This document shows, in pieces, positions 15,596 to 25,206 of a DNA stretch of 41,558 bases. This DNA comes from Candidatus Aminicenantota bacterium (GTDB taxonomy: Bacteria > Acidobacteriota > Aminicenantia > UBA2199): NCBI GenBank assembly GCA_026393835.1, contig JAPKZK010000048.1:1-41558 (forward strand), written 5' to 3'. The notes under the pieces were generated by a model. The model had not been told where the DNA came from. It did no database searches and saw only the letters and a list, made by a program, of their open reading frames with translations. The translations under genes and the position numbers were made by a program. The stretch's first letter is position 1, and each line of letters begins with the position of its first letter.

Positions 15596-18500
15596 ATGCA
15601 ATTAATGAAGCATAAACGTGCGGTTATAGTGCAAAGAAAGTTGGTTCCAGTGGTTCTGGTTTTCGGTCTTCTTTTGCTTATTTACCCATACCTGCACAGC
15701 CAGGATACGCAGGATGCCGGGTTCAAATATTTAAGGAATTACAGCTACCGGGAGTACGATCATCAGCCCCAAAATTGGGGCCTCGCCCAGGCCCCCAATG
15801 GACTTATCTACGTCGCCAACAACGCCGGGGTGCTGGAATATGACGGCGTTTCCTGGCGTATTATCGGCGTCCCCGACTACAAAATCGTACGCTCTTTGGC
15901 CATCGATCCAACCGGGACCGTTTACATCGGCGGAAAGGGCGATATCGGGTACCTGGCCCCGGACGCCAAAGGCTCTTTACAATATGCTTCACTATTAGAC
16001 CGACTGGAAGGGGAACAAAAGAACTTTTCCAATGTCTGGCGAACCCATGTTACAATAGAAGGAATATATTTCGTCTCTTCTGAATACTTGTTCCGCTGGC
16101 ATCCCGAAAGCAAACGAATGAAGGTATGGCAATCCGGCCAGCGTTTTTTATACTCTTTTATTGCCAGGGGCAAGTTATATATTCACCAGGCAAAAACCGG
16201 GCTTATGCAATTGAACGGAGATTCATTGGAAATGCTGCCGGGAACCGAAATATTTGCCGATGAAAAAGAAAGAATTATCATGGTCGTTCCCTATTTTCCG
16301 TATAGTCCATATAATATAGATATTGACCCCCCAAGGCTGCTCATTGGGACCCTCTTAAAGGGATTTTACCTGTATGATTCCCTTTTGGAAACCGCCAGGC
16401 CTTTTCCCACCGAAGCGGACGATTATTTAATCAAAAGCGAGGCCAGTCATGGTATCTGTTTATCCTCCGGCGACTTTGCCGTGGCTACCCGCTTTGGGGG
16501 CCTCGTCGTCATGGACCCCCGCGGACGCTTGAAAAATATCTTCAATAAAACTTACGGTTTGCAGGATGAGAATATCAAATATGTTTTCGAGGATAAGCAG
16601 GGCAACCTGTGGCTGTGCCTGGAAAAAGGCATCACGAAAATCGAATATCCATCCCCGATTTCCATTCATGATGAACGATCAAATCTATCCGGGTTGGCGG
16701 CCGTGGTGCTCAAGCATCATAATGATTTATATGTGGGCGCCACCAATGGATTATATTATTTGGAATCCCCTTTAAAATTCCGTCTTGTACCCGGCATAAC
16801 CTCCAATTGCTGGAGTTTGCTCTCAAGCGAAAACACTATCCTGGCAGCCACATCCGGGGGCGTTTTCAGCATCGATAAAAATATCCCGCAAAAAATTATC
16901 GACAGTCCCTCTTATATATTGTTGCCCTCCCGGCATTCTCCCGGTCGTACCTGGTGTGGGACGTCGAAGGGCTTAGTGACGTTATCCCCTAAAAACGGCC
17001 GCTGGACCCAGGACCTTCGCTTTGAAAATATCCCGCATGACATCAGGAACATCGTAGAGGAAAATGACGGAAGTCTTTGGCTGGGAACTTCAGCCGGAAG
17101 TGTCTTAAAGGTAGATTTCCCGGGCGCCGGTCTATCTCCTATTGTCACAGGGTATGAAAAATCCCACGGGCTGCCCGGTACTGAGATATATATGGCCTGG
17201 GCAGCCGGGCACGTCATATTTGCCACGGAAAAAGGCATATTTCGTTTCGATGAGAATGCTAAGAGGTTTATTCCCGACCGAACATTAGGAGATGAATTTG
17301 CAGCGGGTCCGAATTCAAGACCTGTTTTCCGTCTTGTGGAAGACAATAATAACAATATCTGGTTCCATTCCGCCTCCCGCAATTACCGGGCCATTCCCGG
17401 GCACGAAGGAACTTTTACCATCGACGCCGCGCCGCTACTCAGGATACCGACAGCCCAGGTGAACGCTATCTACCCGGAACCCAACGGCAAGGTCATCTGG
17501 TTCGCAAGCATCGACGGACTTATCCGTTACGATACAACGGTAAAAAAGAATTATCGACAGGACTTCCAAACCCTGGTAAGAAAAGTACTTACAAATGACA
17601 AATTGATTTTTGACGGTTTTAAAGTAAAAATAGATAAAGCTGACAAAGACTACTTTACTATTATCGAATACAAAGATCGGAACCTTCTCCATTTTGAATT
17701 CGCCGCTCTTTTCTTCGAGGCCGAAGCAGAGACTCAGTATCGCTGTTTCCTGGAGGGATATGATAAGGATTGGTATACCTTAAATAAAGAAGCCAAAAAG
17801 GATTACACCAATCTCGACTCCGGCCGGTATACCTTCCGCGTGCAGGCCAGGAATGTTTACGAACATGAAGGGGAGAAAGATAGTTTTCGTTTTAAGATTA
17901 AGCTTCCCTGGTACAGGACCTGGTGGGCGTTTTTGTCTTATGCCGTTGTCTTTTTCCTGCTGACATACCTTATTAACAGGTGGTGGCGTTCTATAAAGCT
18001 GGAACACGAAAAACAAAAACTGGAACAAATCGTTATCGAACGCACAAAAGAAGTTAATAACAAAAATCGACTACTGGAAGACCAGACCCTCCAATTAAAA
18101 GACCAATCCGAGAAACTCAAGGAGATGGATAAAATCAAGTCCCGCTTTTTTGCCAACATCTCCCATGAGTTCCGCACGCCCCTTACCCTGATAATGAGTC
18201 CGCTGGAACAAATGCTTTCCGACGCCGGGGACAAAAAACAAAAAGAGAAATACAAAGTAATGCTCCGCGGTTCGCAGCAATTGCTTACGTTGATCAACCA
18301 GTTACTGGACCTCTCCCGGTTCGACAGCGGCAAAATGAAATTGCAAGCCGCCTGCCGGGATATCGTTTCTTTTTTAAAAGGCATAATGGGATCTTTCCAG
18401 GTACTGGCCCAGCAAAACCGGTTGACCCTGGAATTTTATTCCGCTTCGGGGGAAATCCCCCTTTACTATGACGCCCAAAGAATGGAAGAAGTCATGTACA

Positions 18501-19756
18501 ACCTCCTGATAAACGCTTTTAAATTTACTCCCGCCGGAGGCGTCATTAAAGTATCCGTTATTAAAGAGCAGGAAGTCGTTAAAATATCCGTGGCAGATAC
18601 AGGGACTGGCATTCCCAAAGAGCAACTTCCCAATATTTTCGATCGTTTTTACCAGTCGGAAGTACCCGGGGGAAAGGGACCCAGGGGCACCGGCATCGGC
18701 CTCGCCTTAACCAGGGAAATCATTCAAATGCATCATGGGAAAATCGATGTTCACAGCCAGGAAGGAAAAGGCAGCGAATTTGATATTGTGCTTCCCCTGG
18801 GGGATAACCATCTTAACCCGGATGAAATCGCGGCCCCTTCCGAAATTGTTCCCGGTCCCAGGAGAACCAAAGAAATCGAAGCGTTTTTCCCGGCCGAAGA
18901 AATCCCTGAACCGGAGGAAGGGGAAGAAAGTAAGACGTGCGGCGAAATTGGGAAGGAAAAGGAAACAGGCCCTGGGGAAGAACCCGACCAGGAAAAAGTA
19001 GTGATCCTGGTGGTTGAAGACAATCCCGATGTCAGGAAATATATCCGTGAGCCCCTTGAGCCTTTCTATAAAGTTGTAGAAGCCGGCGACGGCAAAGAGG
19101 GCATTGCAAAGGCCAAAGAAATCATCCCGGATTTGATTGTCAGCGACATCATGATGCCCGAGGCGGATGGTTATGAGTTATGCCGGGAACTAAAAAAAGA
19201 CATCGCCACCAGTCATATACCCATCATCCTATTGACCGCAAAGGCATCGGAGGAAAGCATTATCCAGGGATTGGAAACCGGGGCCGATGATTATGTCACC
19301 AAGCCCTTCAATTCCAGGATATTGTTCAGCCGGATCAAGAATTTGATCGAGCTGCGCCGGCAGATGCAGTTAAAGATACAGCGGCAGAAGATGCTGCTGC
19401 CGTCGGAAATCACCGTATCATCCATGGATGAGAAGTTTCTCAAGGAGTTGCAGGGGATAGTAGAGAAAAACATGTCCGATGAGGAGTTCGATGTAGATAA
19501 GTTGTGTGGGAAGTTGTATATGGGTAGGTCCACATTATTCAGGAAGGTAAAGGCCTTGACCGGGGAGACGCCCAACCAATTTATCATGTCGTACCGGTTG
19601 GAGCGTGGGGCTCAGTTATTAAGGGAGAATTTCGGGAATGTGACCGAGGTAGCATTTGCCGTTGGGTTTTCCAGTTCCACCTATTTTGCCACCTGTTTTA
19701 AAGAAAAATTTGGCCAGGCCCCCTCGTCATATCAAGCCGAGCATTCAAATATTTAA
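15596..19756 (+). CDS. hybrid two-component system protein (propeller sensor, kinase, receiver, AraC HTH)
   Basis: ATG 15596 is chosen because AAAGGA lies about six bases upstream; ATG 15590 is the alternative. The 1386-residue protein begins with a signal/anchor helix (VPVVLVFGLLLLIYPYLHS). A two-component-regulator beta-propeller with a Y_Y_Y domain follows, up to about residue 770. Then come a membrane helix at about 776-797, a coiled coil, HisKA with H857 in NISHEFRTP, HATPase (GTGIGLALTREIIQ), an acidic linker, a receiver with phospho-acceptor D1184 in VSDIMMPEADG, and a C-terminal AraC HTH. It is a complete sensor-to-DNA system in one chain, as in the HTCS proteins of Bacteroidetes that sense oligosaccharides. 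No polysaccharide genes lie next to it, so the ligand and targets are unknown. Confidence 0.92.
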   Translation: MQLMKHKRAVIVQRKLVPVVLVFGLLLLIYPYLHSQDTQDAGFKYLRNYSYREYDHQPQNWGLAQAPNGLIYVANNAGVLEYDGVSWRIIGVPDYKIVRSLAIDPTGTVYIGGKGDIGYLAPDAKGSLQYASLLDRLEGEQKNFSNVWRTHVTIEGIYFVSSEYLFRWHPESKRMKVWQSGQRFLYSFIARGKLYIHQAKTGLMQLNGDSLEMLPGTEIFADEKERIIMVVPYFPYSPYNIDIDPPRLLIGTLLKGFYLYDSLLETARPFPTEADDYLIKSEASHGICLSSGDFAVATRFGGLVVMDPRGRLKNIFNKTYGLQDENIKYVFEDKQGNLWLCLEKGITKIEYPSPISIHDERSNLSGLAAVVLKHHNDLYVGATNGLYYLESPLKFRLVPGITSNCWSLLSSENTILAATSGGVFSIDKNIPQKIIDSPSYILLPSRHSPGRTWCGTSKGLVTLSPKNGRWTQDLRFENIPHDIRNIVEENDGSLWLGTSAGSVLKVDFPGAGLSPIVTGYEKSHGLPGTEIYMAWAAGHVIFATEKGIFRFDENAKRFIPDRTLGDEFAAGPNSRPVFRLVEDNNNNIWFHSASRNYRAIPGHEGTFTIDAAPLLRIPTAQVNAIYPEPNGKVIWFASIDGLIRYDTTVKKNYRQDFQTLVRKVLTNDKLIFDGFKVKIDKADKDYFTIIEYKDRNLLHFEFAALFFEAEAETQYRCFLEGYDKDWYTLNKEAKKDYTNLDSGRYTFRVQARNVYEHEGEKDSFRFKIKLPWYRTWWAFLSYAVVFFLLTYLINRWWRSIKLEHEKQKLEQIVIERTKEVNNKNRLLEDQTLQLKDQSEKLKEMDKIKSRFFANISHEFRTPLTLIMSPLEQMLSDAGDKKQKEKYKVMLRGSQQLLTLINQLLDLSRFDSGKMKLQAACRDIVSFLKGIMGSFQVLAQQNRLTLEFYSASGEIPLYYDAQRMEEVMYNLLINAFKFTPAGGVIKVSVIKEQEVVKISVADTGTGIPKEQLPNIFDRFYQSEVPGGKGPRGTGIGLALTREIIQMHHGKIDVHSQEGKGSEFDIVLPLGDNHLNPDEIAAPSEIVPGPRRTKEIEAFFPAEEIPEPEEGEESKTCGEIGKEKETGPGEEPDQEKVVILVVEDNPDVRKYIREPLEPFYKVVEAGDGKEGIAKAKEIIPDLIVSDIMMPEADGYELCRELKKDIATSHIPIILLTAKASEESIIQGLETGADDYVTKPFNSRILFSRIKNLIELRRQMQLKIQRQKMLLPSEITVSSMDEKFLKELQGIVEKNMSDEEFDVDKLCGKLYMGRSTLFRKVKALTGETPNQFIMSYRLERGAQLLRENFGNVTEVAFAVGFSSSTYFATCFKEKFGQAPSSYQAEHSNI

Positions 19757-19804
19757 AAACCTAAATAAAACCAGGCCCACGAATTACACGAATTACCACG
19801 AATG

Positions 19805-19831
19805 AAAACTTAGCCACGGACAAACACGGAC
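19805..19831 (-). repeat. dispersed intergenic repeat, inverted copy 2
   Basis: AAAACTTAGCCACGGACAAA followed by CACGGAC is the reverse complement of the copy at 15448-15474 with one mismatch. Copies 1 and 2 therefore bracket the hybrid sensor gene as inverted repeats. Confidence 0.65.
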
Positions 19832-19873
19832 GACTCACTGACAAACAGAAGCATTGGTTATCCTGATTGTTGT

Positions 19874-20382
<509 letters not shown>

Positions 20383-20575
20383 AGAAAAATCTGTTTAACC
20401 CTCTCACCCTCTTAACCTCTTAACGTCTTAACTTCTGCTTTTCTGTCCGTGTTCGTCCGTGTTCGTCCGTGGCCCTTCTTTTAATCTGTGAAAATCCGTG
20501 AAATCAGTGGACTAATGTTTTTTTTCATTTTTTTGGTTCCCAAAATACGCTTCCTAAAATATTCTACAGGGGTGA

Positions 20576-20636
20576 GACTATTTTTAAGGTTTTTGGGACT
20601 ATTTTTAATGCACACCCCTCGCGGTTCCACTATAAT
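20576..20636 (+). promoter_or_regulatory. predicted promoter of the large operon with tandem 12-bp operator-like repeats
   Basis: GACTATTTTTAA occurs twice (20576-20587 and 20597-20608), exactly 21 bp apart, so both copies face the same side of the helix. The second copy ends where a -35 would lie for the -10 TATAAT at 20631-20636. No good -35 is visible, which suits activation by a protein bound at the repeats. No other strong promoter is apparent before the first gene. Confidence 0.5.
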
Positions 20637-20660
20637 GCCACTATCAAGGAGGTAAAAAAT

Positions 20661-20678
20661 ATGAAATTGAAACTATGA
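20661..20678 (+). CDS. five-codon ORF (MKLKL) with perfect ribosome binding site
   Basis: AAGGAGGT at 20646-20653 is followed seven bases later by ATG AAA TTG AAA CTA TGA. It lies in the 5' leader of the large operon, about 80 bases before the first gene. It could be a regulatory leader peptide or the stump of a lost gene. Coding status is uncertain. Confidence 0.3.
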   Translation: MKLKL

Positions 20679-20758
20679 TCTAAAAATATACATGAGCCCT
20701 GCGGGAAAACAAGAGTATAGGTATATTAACGAAAAGATTATGAAATAGGAGGATTTAA

Positions 20759-21823
20759 ATGTTATGTCAAATAAAATCACCCTTTGTATTCTCTGTGGAG
20801 CAATTAGACAGGGAACTGATTGCCAGGGGAGCTCAAATTCCCCGCGAAGAACGATTAAAATTCCTTGACATGGAGGGAACTCCGATACGAAACGACGTGA
20901 TGGCAAGTATTGAAGAATTATATAGTACAGCTCCTATTCTGGATGAAACAATGTGCCACCTGAGTATACAGGACATAATTGAAATGCTGATTGAGCAAAC
21001 CATAAAAGAGAAGCATGTCAAGGGTATATGGCTCAAAGACGATCGATTAGATTATTATGAAATCGAAGATGAGCAAATTAAAAAAAATGCCGATTGTGTG
21101 GCGGCAGTTTGCATGAAAAACAACCTGGTGGATATGAAAAATGGATTCTCAGAAATTGAAGTAAAGAATTTTGGAAGAACCTTTAACCTGTGCCAACGCG
21201 AGCCTTTCCATCATCATCCCACCGCAGCGGGTCCTATGTGTTCCGGTTTCCTGGTAAAAGAAGATACCATCGCCACCGCAGCACATTTTGTTCATGAAAA
21301 CAATTTAAAGGATCTATGTTTTGTATTTGGTTTTAAAATGGTTGATATCTCCACGCCGGTAATACAGTTGCCCAATGAGAATATTTATAAGGGTATAGAG
21401 ATTGTCGACAGAAAATATAATGATAAGGTGAATGGGGCTGATTGGGCGCTTGTAAAGCTGGACCGTCGTGTCTTTGGGCAGACAGTAGCAAAACTTTCTG
21501 AGAAAGCCATTTCCAATCATTATCCGGCTTATGTACTCGGCCACCCCATGGGATTGCCGTTGAAATTTGCACCAGGAATATGTTTAGATGATGTCAATGA
21601 TGCCTGTTTTTCGGCTCAATTGGATATGTACAGCGGCAACAGCGGATCACCTATTTTTGACGGTAATACACATGAGGCCATCGGTATCGTGGTTAGAGGT
21701 TATCAAAAAGATCTAAGGTGCACGGGAAAATGTTGGATTTCGGTTATATACCCCAAACATGATATATGTTCAAAAAGTCCTCAATGTACCAGGGTATCGG
21801 AGTTTATCCATGTATGCAAATAA
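20759..21823 (+). CDS. trypsin-like serine protease with N-terminal helical domain
   Basis: The 354-residue protein has a complete chymotrypsin-fold triad: H176 in ATAAHFV, D228 in GADWALVKL and S295 in YSGNSGSPIF. The protease covers about 140-354. Residues 1-110 form a separate mostly helical domain (..SIQDIIEMLIEQTIKE..) that I do not recognise and which could be an adaptor. No signal peptide is present, so it should act in the cytoplasm. The start ATG 20759 follows AGGAGG by six bases. It is the first gene of the operon. Cytoplasmic trypsin-like proteases with adaptor domains are known effectors in NTP-dependent conflict systems (Aravind group surveys); many cysteines (13 by eye) are unusual for a cytoplasmic enzyme. 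Confidence 0.85.
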   Translation: MLCQIKSPFVFSVEQLDRELIARGAQIPREERLKFLDMEGTPIRNDVMASIEELYSTAPILDETMCHLSIQDIIEMLIEQTIKEKHVKGIWLKDDRLDYYEIEDEQIKKNADCVAAVCMKNNLVDMKNGFSEIEVKNFGRTFNLCQREPFHHHPTAAGPMCSGFLVKEDTIATAAHFVHENNLKDLCFVFGFKMVDISTPVIQLPNENIYKGIEIVDRKYNDKVNGADWALVKLDRRVFGQTVAKLSEKAISNHYPAYVLGHPMGLPLKFAPGICLDDVNDACFSAQLDMYSGNSGSPIFDGNTHEAIGIVVRGYQKDLRCTGKCWISVIYPKHDICSKSPQCTRVSEFIHVCK

Positions 21824-21912
21824 AACAGGAATAGGACAACGCTCAAAGGTAACCCCTGGCGTTTTGGTGTCAAAGCGTTCATTTTTACTTAAATTGAGTA
21901 GGTAAGGTTCCC

Positions 21913-23223
21913 ATGCAAATTATGGACGAATTTACAGAGTACGAGAAAGGATTGAAATTACTGAACCAATACTTTGATAAAGAACATCCAGAGATACTCA
22001 ATTTTAAAAGTCTTGAATCACGATTAAACGAAAATATTCGTAGCGCAAGAATTAATGGAGATAACCAAAACAACAAATCGGACAGAAATCGTATCCTGAA
22101 TCAATTGAATCTGTTATCCCTAAAATTTACACAATTTAGTTTCAATGAGTTATGTAGGCAAGCAATCTCCGAAGAGTACCCATTAAAAAAACCACGAAAA
22201 CCGGATAAAGAAACTCCAGAAGCGAACCCTAATGAACAAAACCAACAAGAATACCGCACTGTAATACCTATCGGAGTTGATTTGCCAATTATAGAACCAC
22301 CTGGACATATAATTCTCCCACCGGGATATCTCTATCTTGGCAGGTTGGATGGATTGGATGTGGATCATTTTTACCGTGAGAAAGATGGACATATCGTCCT
22401 TTATTTTCCCCAAATACCAGGAAATACAAAACCATTCTTAATAGATAAATATGCCATTACTGCAACACAATTCTGTAATTGTTTGAACGAACTTCTGGAC
22501 AAGGATATCATAAAAATTGAAAAATATCCTACCTTCAGTTGTATTGATAAACAGGAGAGACCAATAGTATTTGATGCCCTGGAACAATGGCGGCGAGGCA
22601 ATACGACCCGGCAACCCTGGTTACATGCGGCAAAGCCATGGGGAATCAGCTATCAAAGTGGAAGGTGGCAACCTGCTCCCGGCAGTGAACTTTTACCGGT
22701 TACGAATATTACCTGGTGGGGCGCAAGGCTCTATAGTTTATGGTGCCATGATCGTTTAGAAGCGAAAACCAGGGAACATACAACTTATTTACCCACGGTT
22801 ATTCAATGGCAGGAAGCAGCGCAATTAGAAATATCGGGACGGCGGAGGCGGTATCCCTGGGGGGATACATGGCGGTGTGAATGGGTCAATCATGCCGGGT
22901 ATTGGGCAGACCGTGAGGTACGGGAAGAAAATTGGGTAGAAAACTGGGCAACCAGGGAAAATATATATCAAAATACCCGCCCTTTACCGGTAGCCAATAT
23001 CAATGATGGGCGCAGTGCAATCGGATGTGTTCAAATGCTCGGAAATGTGTGGGAATGGTGTTCAGACAACTTTACTGGAGAATCATCATTGGATAAAACC
23101 GTTATAGGGGGCGCATGTCTTTCTCCCCAAGAATACTGTTCTCCTGGTTGGAAAACAAAATGGCGATCGGGGCATGGCAGCGAATATATCGGTTTTCGTT
23201 GTTGTTTTCCCTTGAACAAATAA
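21913..23223 (+). CDS. EAD-like domain plus formylglycine-generating-enzyme (FGE/SUMF1) fold protein
   Basis: The 436-residue protein begins with an effector-associated-domain-like segment at about 5-85 (YEKGLKLLNQYFDKEHPE ... RILNQLNLLSLKFTQFSFNELC). The pattern L..LN.L..K.T...F.E.C recurs in the giant vWA-caspase protein of the same operon, so the two may meet through these domains. A proline-rich linker (105-125) precedes an FGE-sulfatase fold at about 140-436, with LPTVIQWQEAAQLE, YPWGD, MLGNVWEWCSDNF and YIGFRCCF. FGE-fold domains in conflict systems often act as binding modules, not sulfatase activators. The start ATG 21913 follows AGGTAAGG. The 89-base gap from the protease gene is the longest in the operon. 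Confidence 0.8.
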   Translation: MQIMDEFTEYEKGLKLLNQYFDKEHPEILNFKSLESRLNENIRSARINGDNQNNKSDRNRILNQLNLLSLKFTQFSFNELCRQAISEEYPLKKPRKPDKETPEANPNEQNQQEYRTVIPIGVDLPIIEPPGHIILPPGYLYLGRLDGLDVDHFYREKDGHIVLYFPQIPGNTKPFLIDKYAITATQFCNCLNELLDKDIIKIEKYPTFSCIDKQERPIVFDALEQWRRGNTTRQPWLHAAKPWGISYQSGRWQPAPGSELLPVTNITWWGARLYSLWCHDRLEAKTREHTTYLPTVIQWQEAAQLEISGRRRRYPWGDTWRCEWVNHAGYWADREVREENWVENWATRENIYQNTRPLPVANINDGRSAIGCVQMLGNVWEWCSDNFTGESSLDKTVIGGACLSPQEYCSPGWKTKWRSGHGSEYIGFRCCFPLNK

Positions 23224-23233
23224 GGAGTAATTT

Positions 23234-25201
23234 ATGATTCCGACACTTCAAAAAGTAATTCTCAATGGCGCATCGCGCCACTGCCTGAAAAAAGGGTTTA
23301 TCCTGGTGGGGGACCAGCCGGTTGACACAGTGATGCGAGATAGAATCGTGCAGGCTGCAAATAAAATGCTGTCCAATCAAATCGATCTGCCGGGATTTGT
23401 GGTAGAAACTCGTCCTACTCACATCTCACTCATCGGGTTAACAACCCCTTTCCTGCCAATATACGACGTATCGCACCGTGATTTTTTTTTCGTCGGTTTG
23501 GCGAAGGCCGTGGGTATTTTAGCACGGGTGGTCGAGCAATACGGATATCATTTGACGGCAGCAGGAATGAATCCTTTAGTTGCCGATAGCGATAAACTTT
23601 CTTCGGCATTGTGTGCCGATCTTCACCAGGTTGAAATATTCGATGATGGGGAAATTGAGCGTGTCTACAACCTGTATCGTCAATTCTTGCCTGAGTTATT
23701 GGCAATTTCTACCCATTCCGCCGTCTATGGTGGAGAACTGCAAAAAGATTTTTCCGTTCGAATGCGAATCAATCCGGCCAGTTTTCTACCTCGCTATATT
23801 TCCCAGTTCAGCGCTAAGCAACTGGATAAATTAAGAAGTATGATGCGCAGGGATTACGGTCTGTCAGACTTAAAGCAAATGGATATTAATCCGCTGGCGG
23901 GCGACCCGGGAAAATTAACTCAAGAGAATCCTTCCCTTCTCTCGAATATGCCGCCGGCGGCGGAACTCCGTTTTATCGATGCCCAATGCTCATATCCCTT
24001 TATCAGGGCTCAATTGATTATATTCCAGGCAATCGCCATGTATGGGCGCTCATTGGCACGCCTGGGTAAACGACTCCCTTATATGCGTGATGAAGTTATT
24101 GATGAAAATAAGGCGTTGACTATCCAAAGTGGGGCTGGCGCAGTACTTAAACCCGATCCTAAATTCAAAAAAGATGATGGCGGCGGGGGTTTCTTTTTTC
24201 ACGATACCGGCTTACCGGAACGTGTCACAACATCCCTCTTGATGATTATGGATGGATTATTGCTGCCATACCTGCGTGAATTGGAGTGTCAATATCGAGA
24301 AATTGCTCCTATCGTTCTCGGTGCGGAACTGCGACGGCGGGGACGTCAGTGCTTTGCCAACTATGCCGAATACCAAAAATATCTTCATTACACAAACCCG
24401 GGGCGATTCAAATCAATATTCCAGGAGCATGTGAAGATTTTGTTGTCTTCCACTCAATTAGATTTTATCACCGATTTCAACCGGAAGACTCAAAGTAAAA
24501 TATCCACCGAAATCGAAGAAGATTGGCAAAAAAAATTGAATCCCAAATCCCGATATAAAGGAGAGGTTAAGCATTTCGATGCGCAAAAAGAAGCAGGCTT
24601 TATCCAGGCTGAAAATGGGCAAAAAATACATTTTCGCAAAAGCGACATTGAGGGAGTAGACCGGTTATATGATAACCAACCTGTTACTTTTGAAATGCTG
24701 GAACGTCGGGGACAGTTGTCGGCAATTCGTGTCAGAGCTGCAATACAAGAACGGTATGAAGGGAGTGTTGCGCGTTTCATCGATGAGAAAGGTTTCGGTT
24801 TTATTCGTATGCAGGGGAGGGAGGAGGTCTTTGTTCACACTTCAGATATCATTGATGGTCAAAAACTGATCGAAGGTGATATCGTCTCCTTTGAATTCGT
24901 TGAGAATGAAAAAAGATCAAGAGCCCTTCGGGTTAAACTAAAGGAAAGACCATCTAAAAAGGAACACCCACCCAAAAGGGATCGGCAGGACCAACCGCGT
25001 CAAAAGGGACGGGTAAAGTGGTTCGATATGAACAAACGATACGGGTATATAACGACAGACTCCAATGAAGATGCCTTTGTTCACCAGGAGGATTTGATTG
25101 GAATAGATAAAATTGAAAAAGACCAGGAAGTCAGTTTTGTATTAAAGAAAGGTGATAAAGGGCTAAAAGCTATCTATGTGGGGCTTTTGGATAAGGAGTA
25201 A
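23234..25201 (+). CDS. GCS2-type carboxylate-amine ligase-like domain fused to three cold-shock domains
   Basis: The 655-residue protein has two parts. Residues 1 to about 410 resemble glutamate-cysteine ligase 2/COOH-NH2 ligases: LHQVEIFDDGEIERVYNLYR..LPELLAISTHSAVYGGE matches the GVHVHVG..RVYN..LPLLLALSANSP region, and AAELRFIDAQCSYPFIRA matches the LEFRxxD segment. The N-terminal metal-binding glutamates look altered. Residues about 442-655 hold three cold-shock-like OB folds (KGEVKHFDAQKEAGFI, EGSVARFIDEKGFGFI, KGRVKWFDMNKRYGYI). It may add an amino acid or amine to a carboxylate while bound to RNA or DNA; that is inference. Start ATG 23234 with AAGGAG six bases upstream. Confidence 0.65.
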   Translation: MIPTLQKVILNGASRHCLKKGFILVGDQPVDTVMRDRIVQAANKMLSNQIDLPGFVVETRPTHISLIGLTTPFLPIYDVSHRDFFFVGLAKAVGILARVVEQYGYHLTAAGMNPLVADSDKLSSALCADLHQVEIFDDGEIERVYNLYRQFLPELLAISTHSAVYGGELQKDFSVRMRINPASFLPRYISQFSAKQLDKLRSMMRRDYGLSDLKQMDINPLAGDPGKLTQENPSLLSNMPPAAELRFIDAQCSYPFIRAQLIIFQAIAMYGRSLARLGKRLPYMRDEVIDENKALTIQSGAGAVLKPDPKFKKDDGGGGFFFHDTGLPERVTTSLLMIMDGLLLPYLRELECQYREIAPIVLGAELRRRGRQCFANYAEYQKYLHYTNPGRFKSIFQEHVKILLSSTQLDFITDFNRKTQSKISTEIEEDWQKKLNPKSRYKGEVKHFDAQKEAGFIQAENGQKIHFRKSDIEGVDRLYDNQPVTFEMLERRGQLSAIRVRAAIQERYEGSVARFIDEKGFGFIRMQGREEVFVHTSDIIDGQKLIEGDIVSFEFVENEKRSRALRVKLKERPSKKEHPPKRDRQDQPRQKGRVKWFDMNKRYGYITTDSNEDAFVHQEDLIGIDKIEKDQEVSFVLKKGDKGLKAIYVGLLDKE

Positions 25202-25206
25202 TCGAA

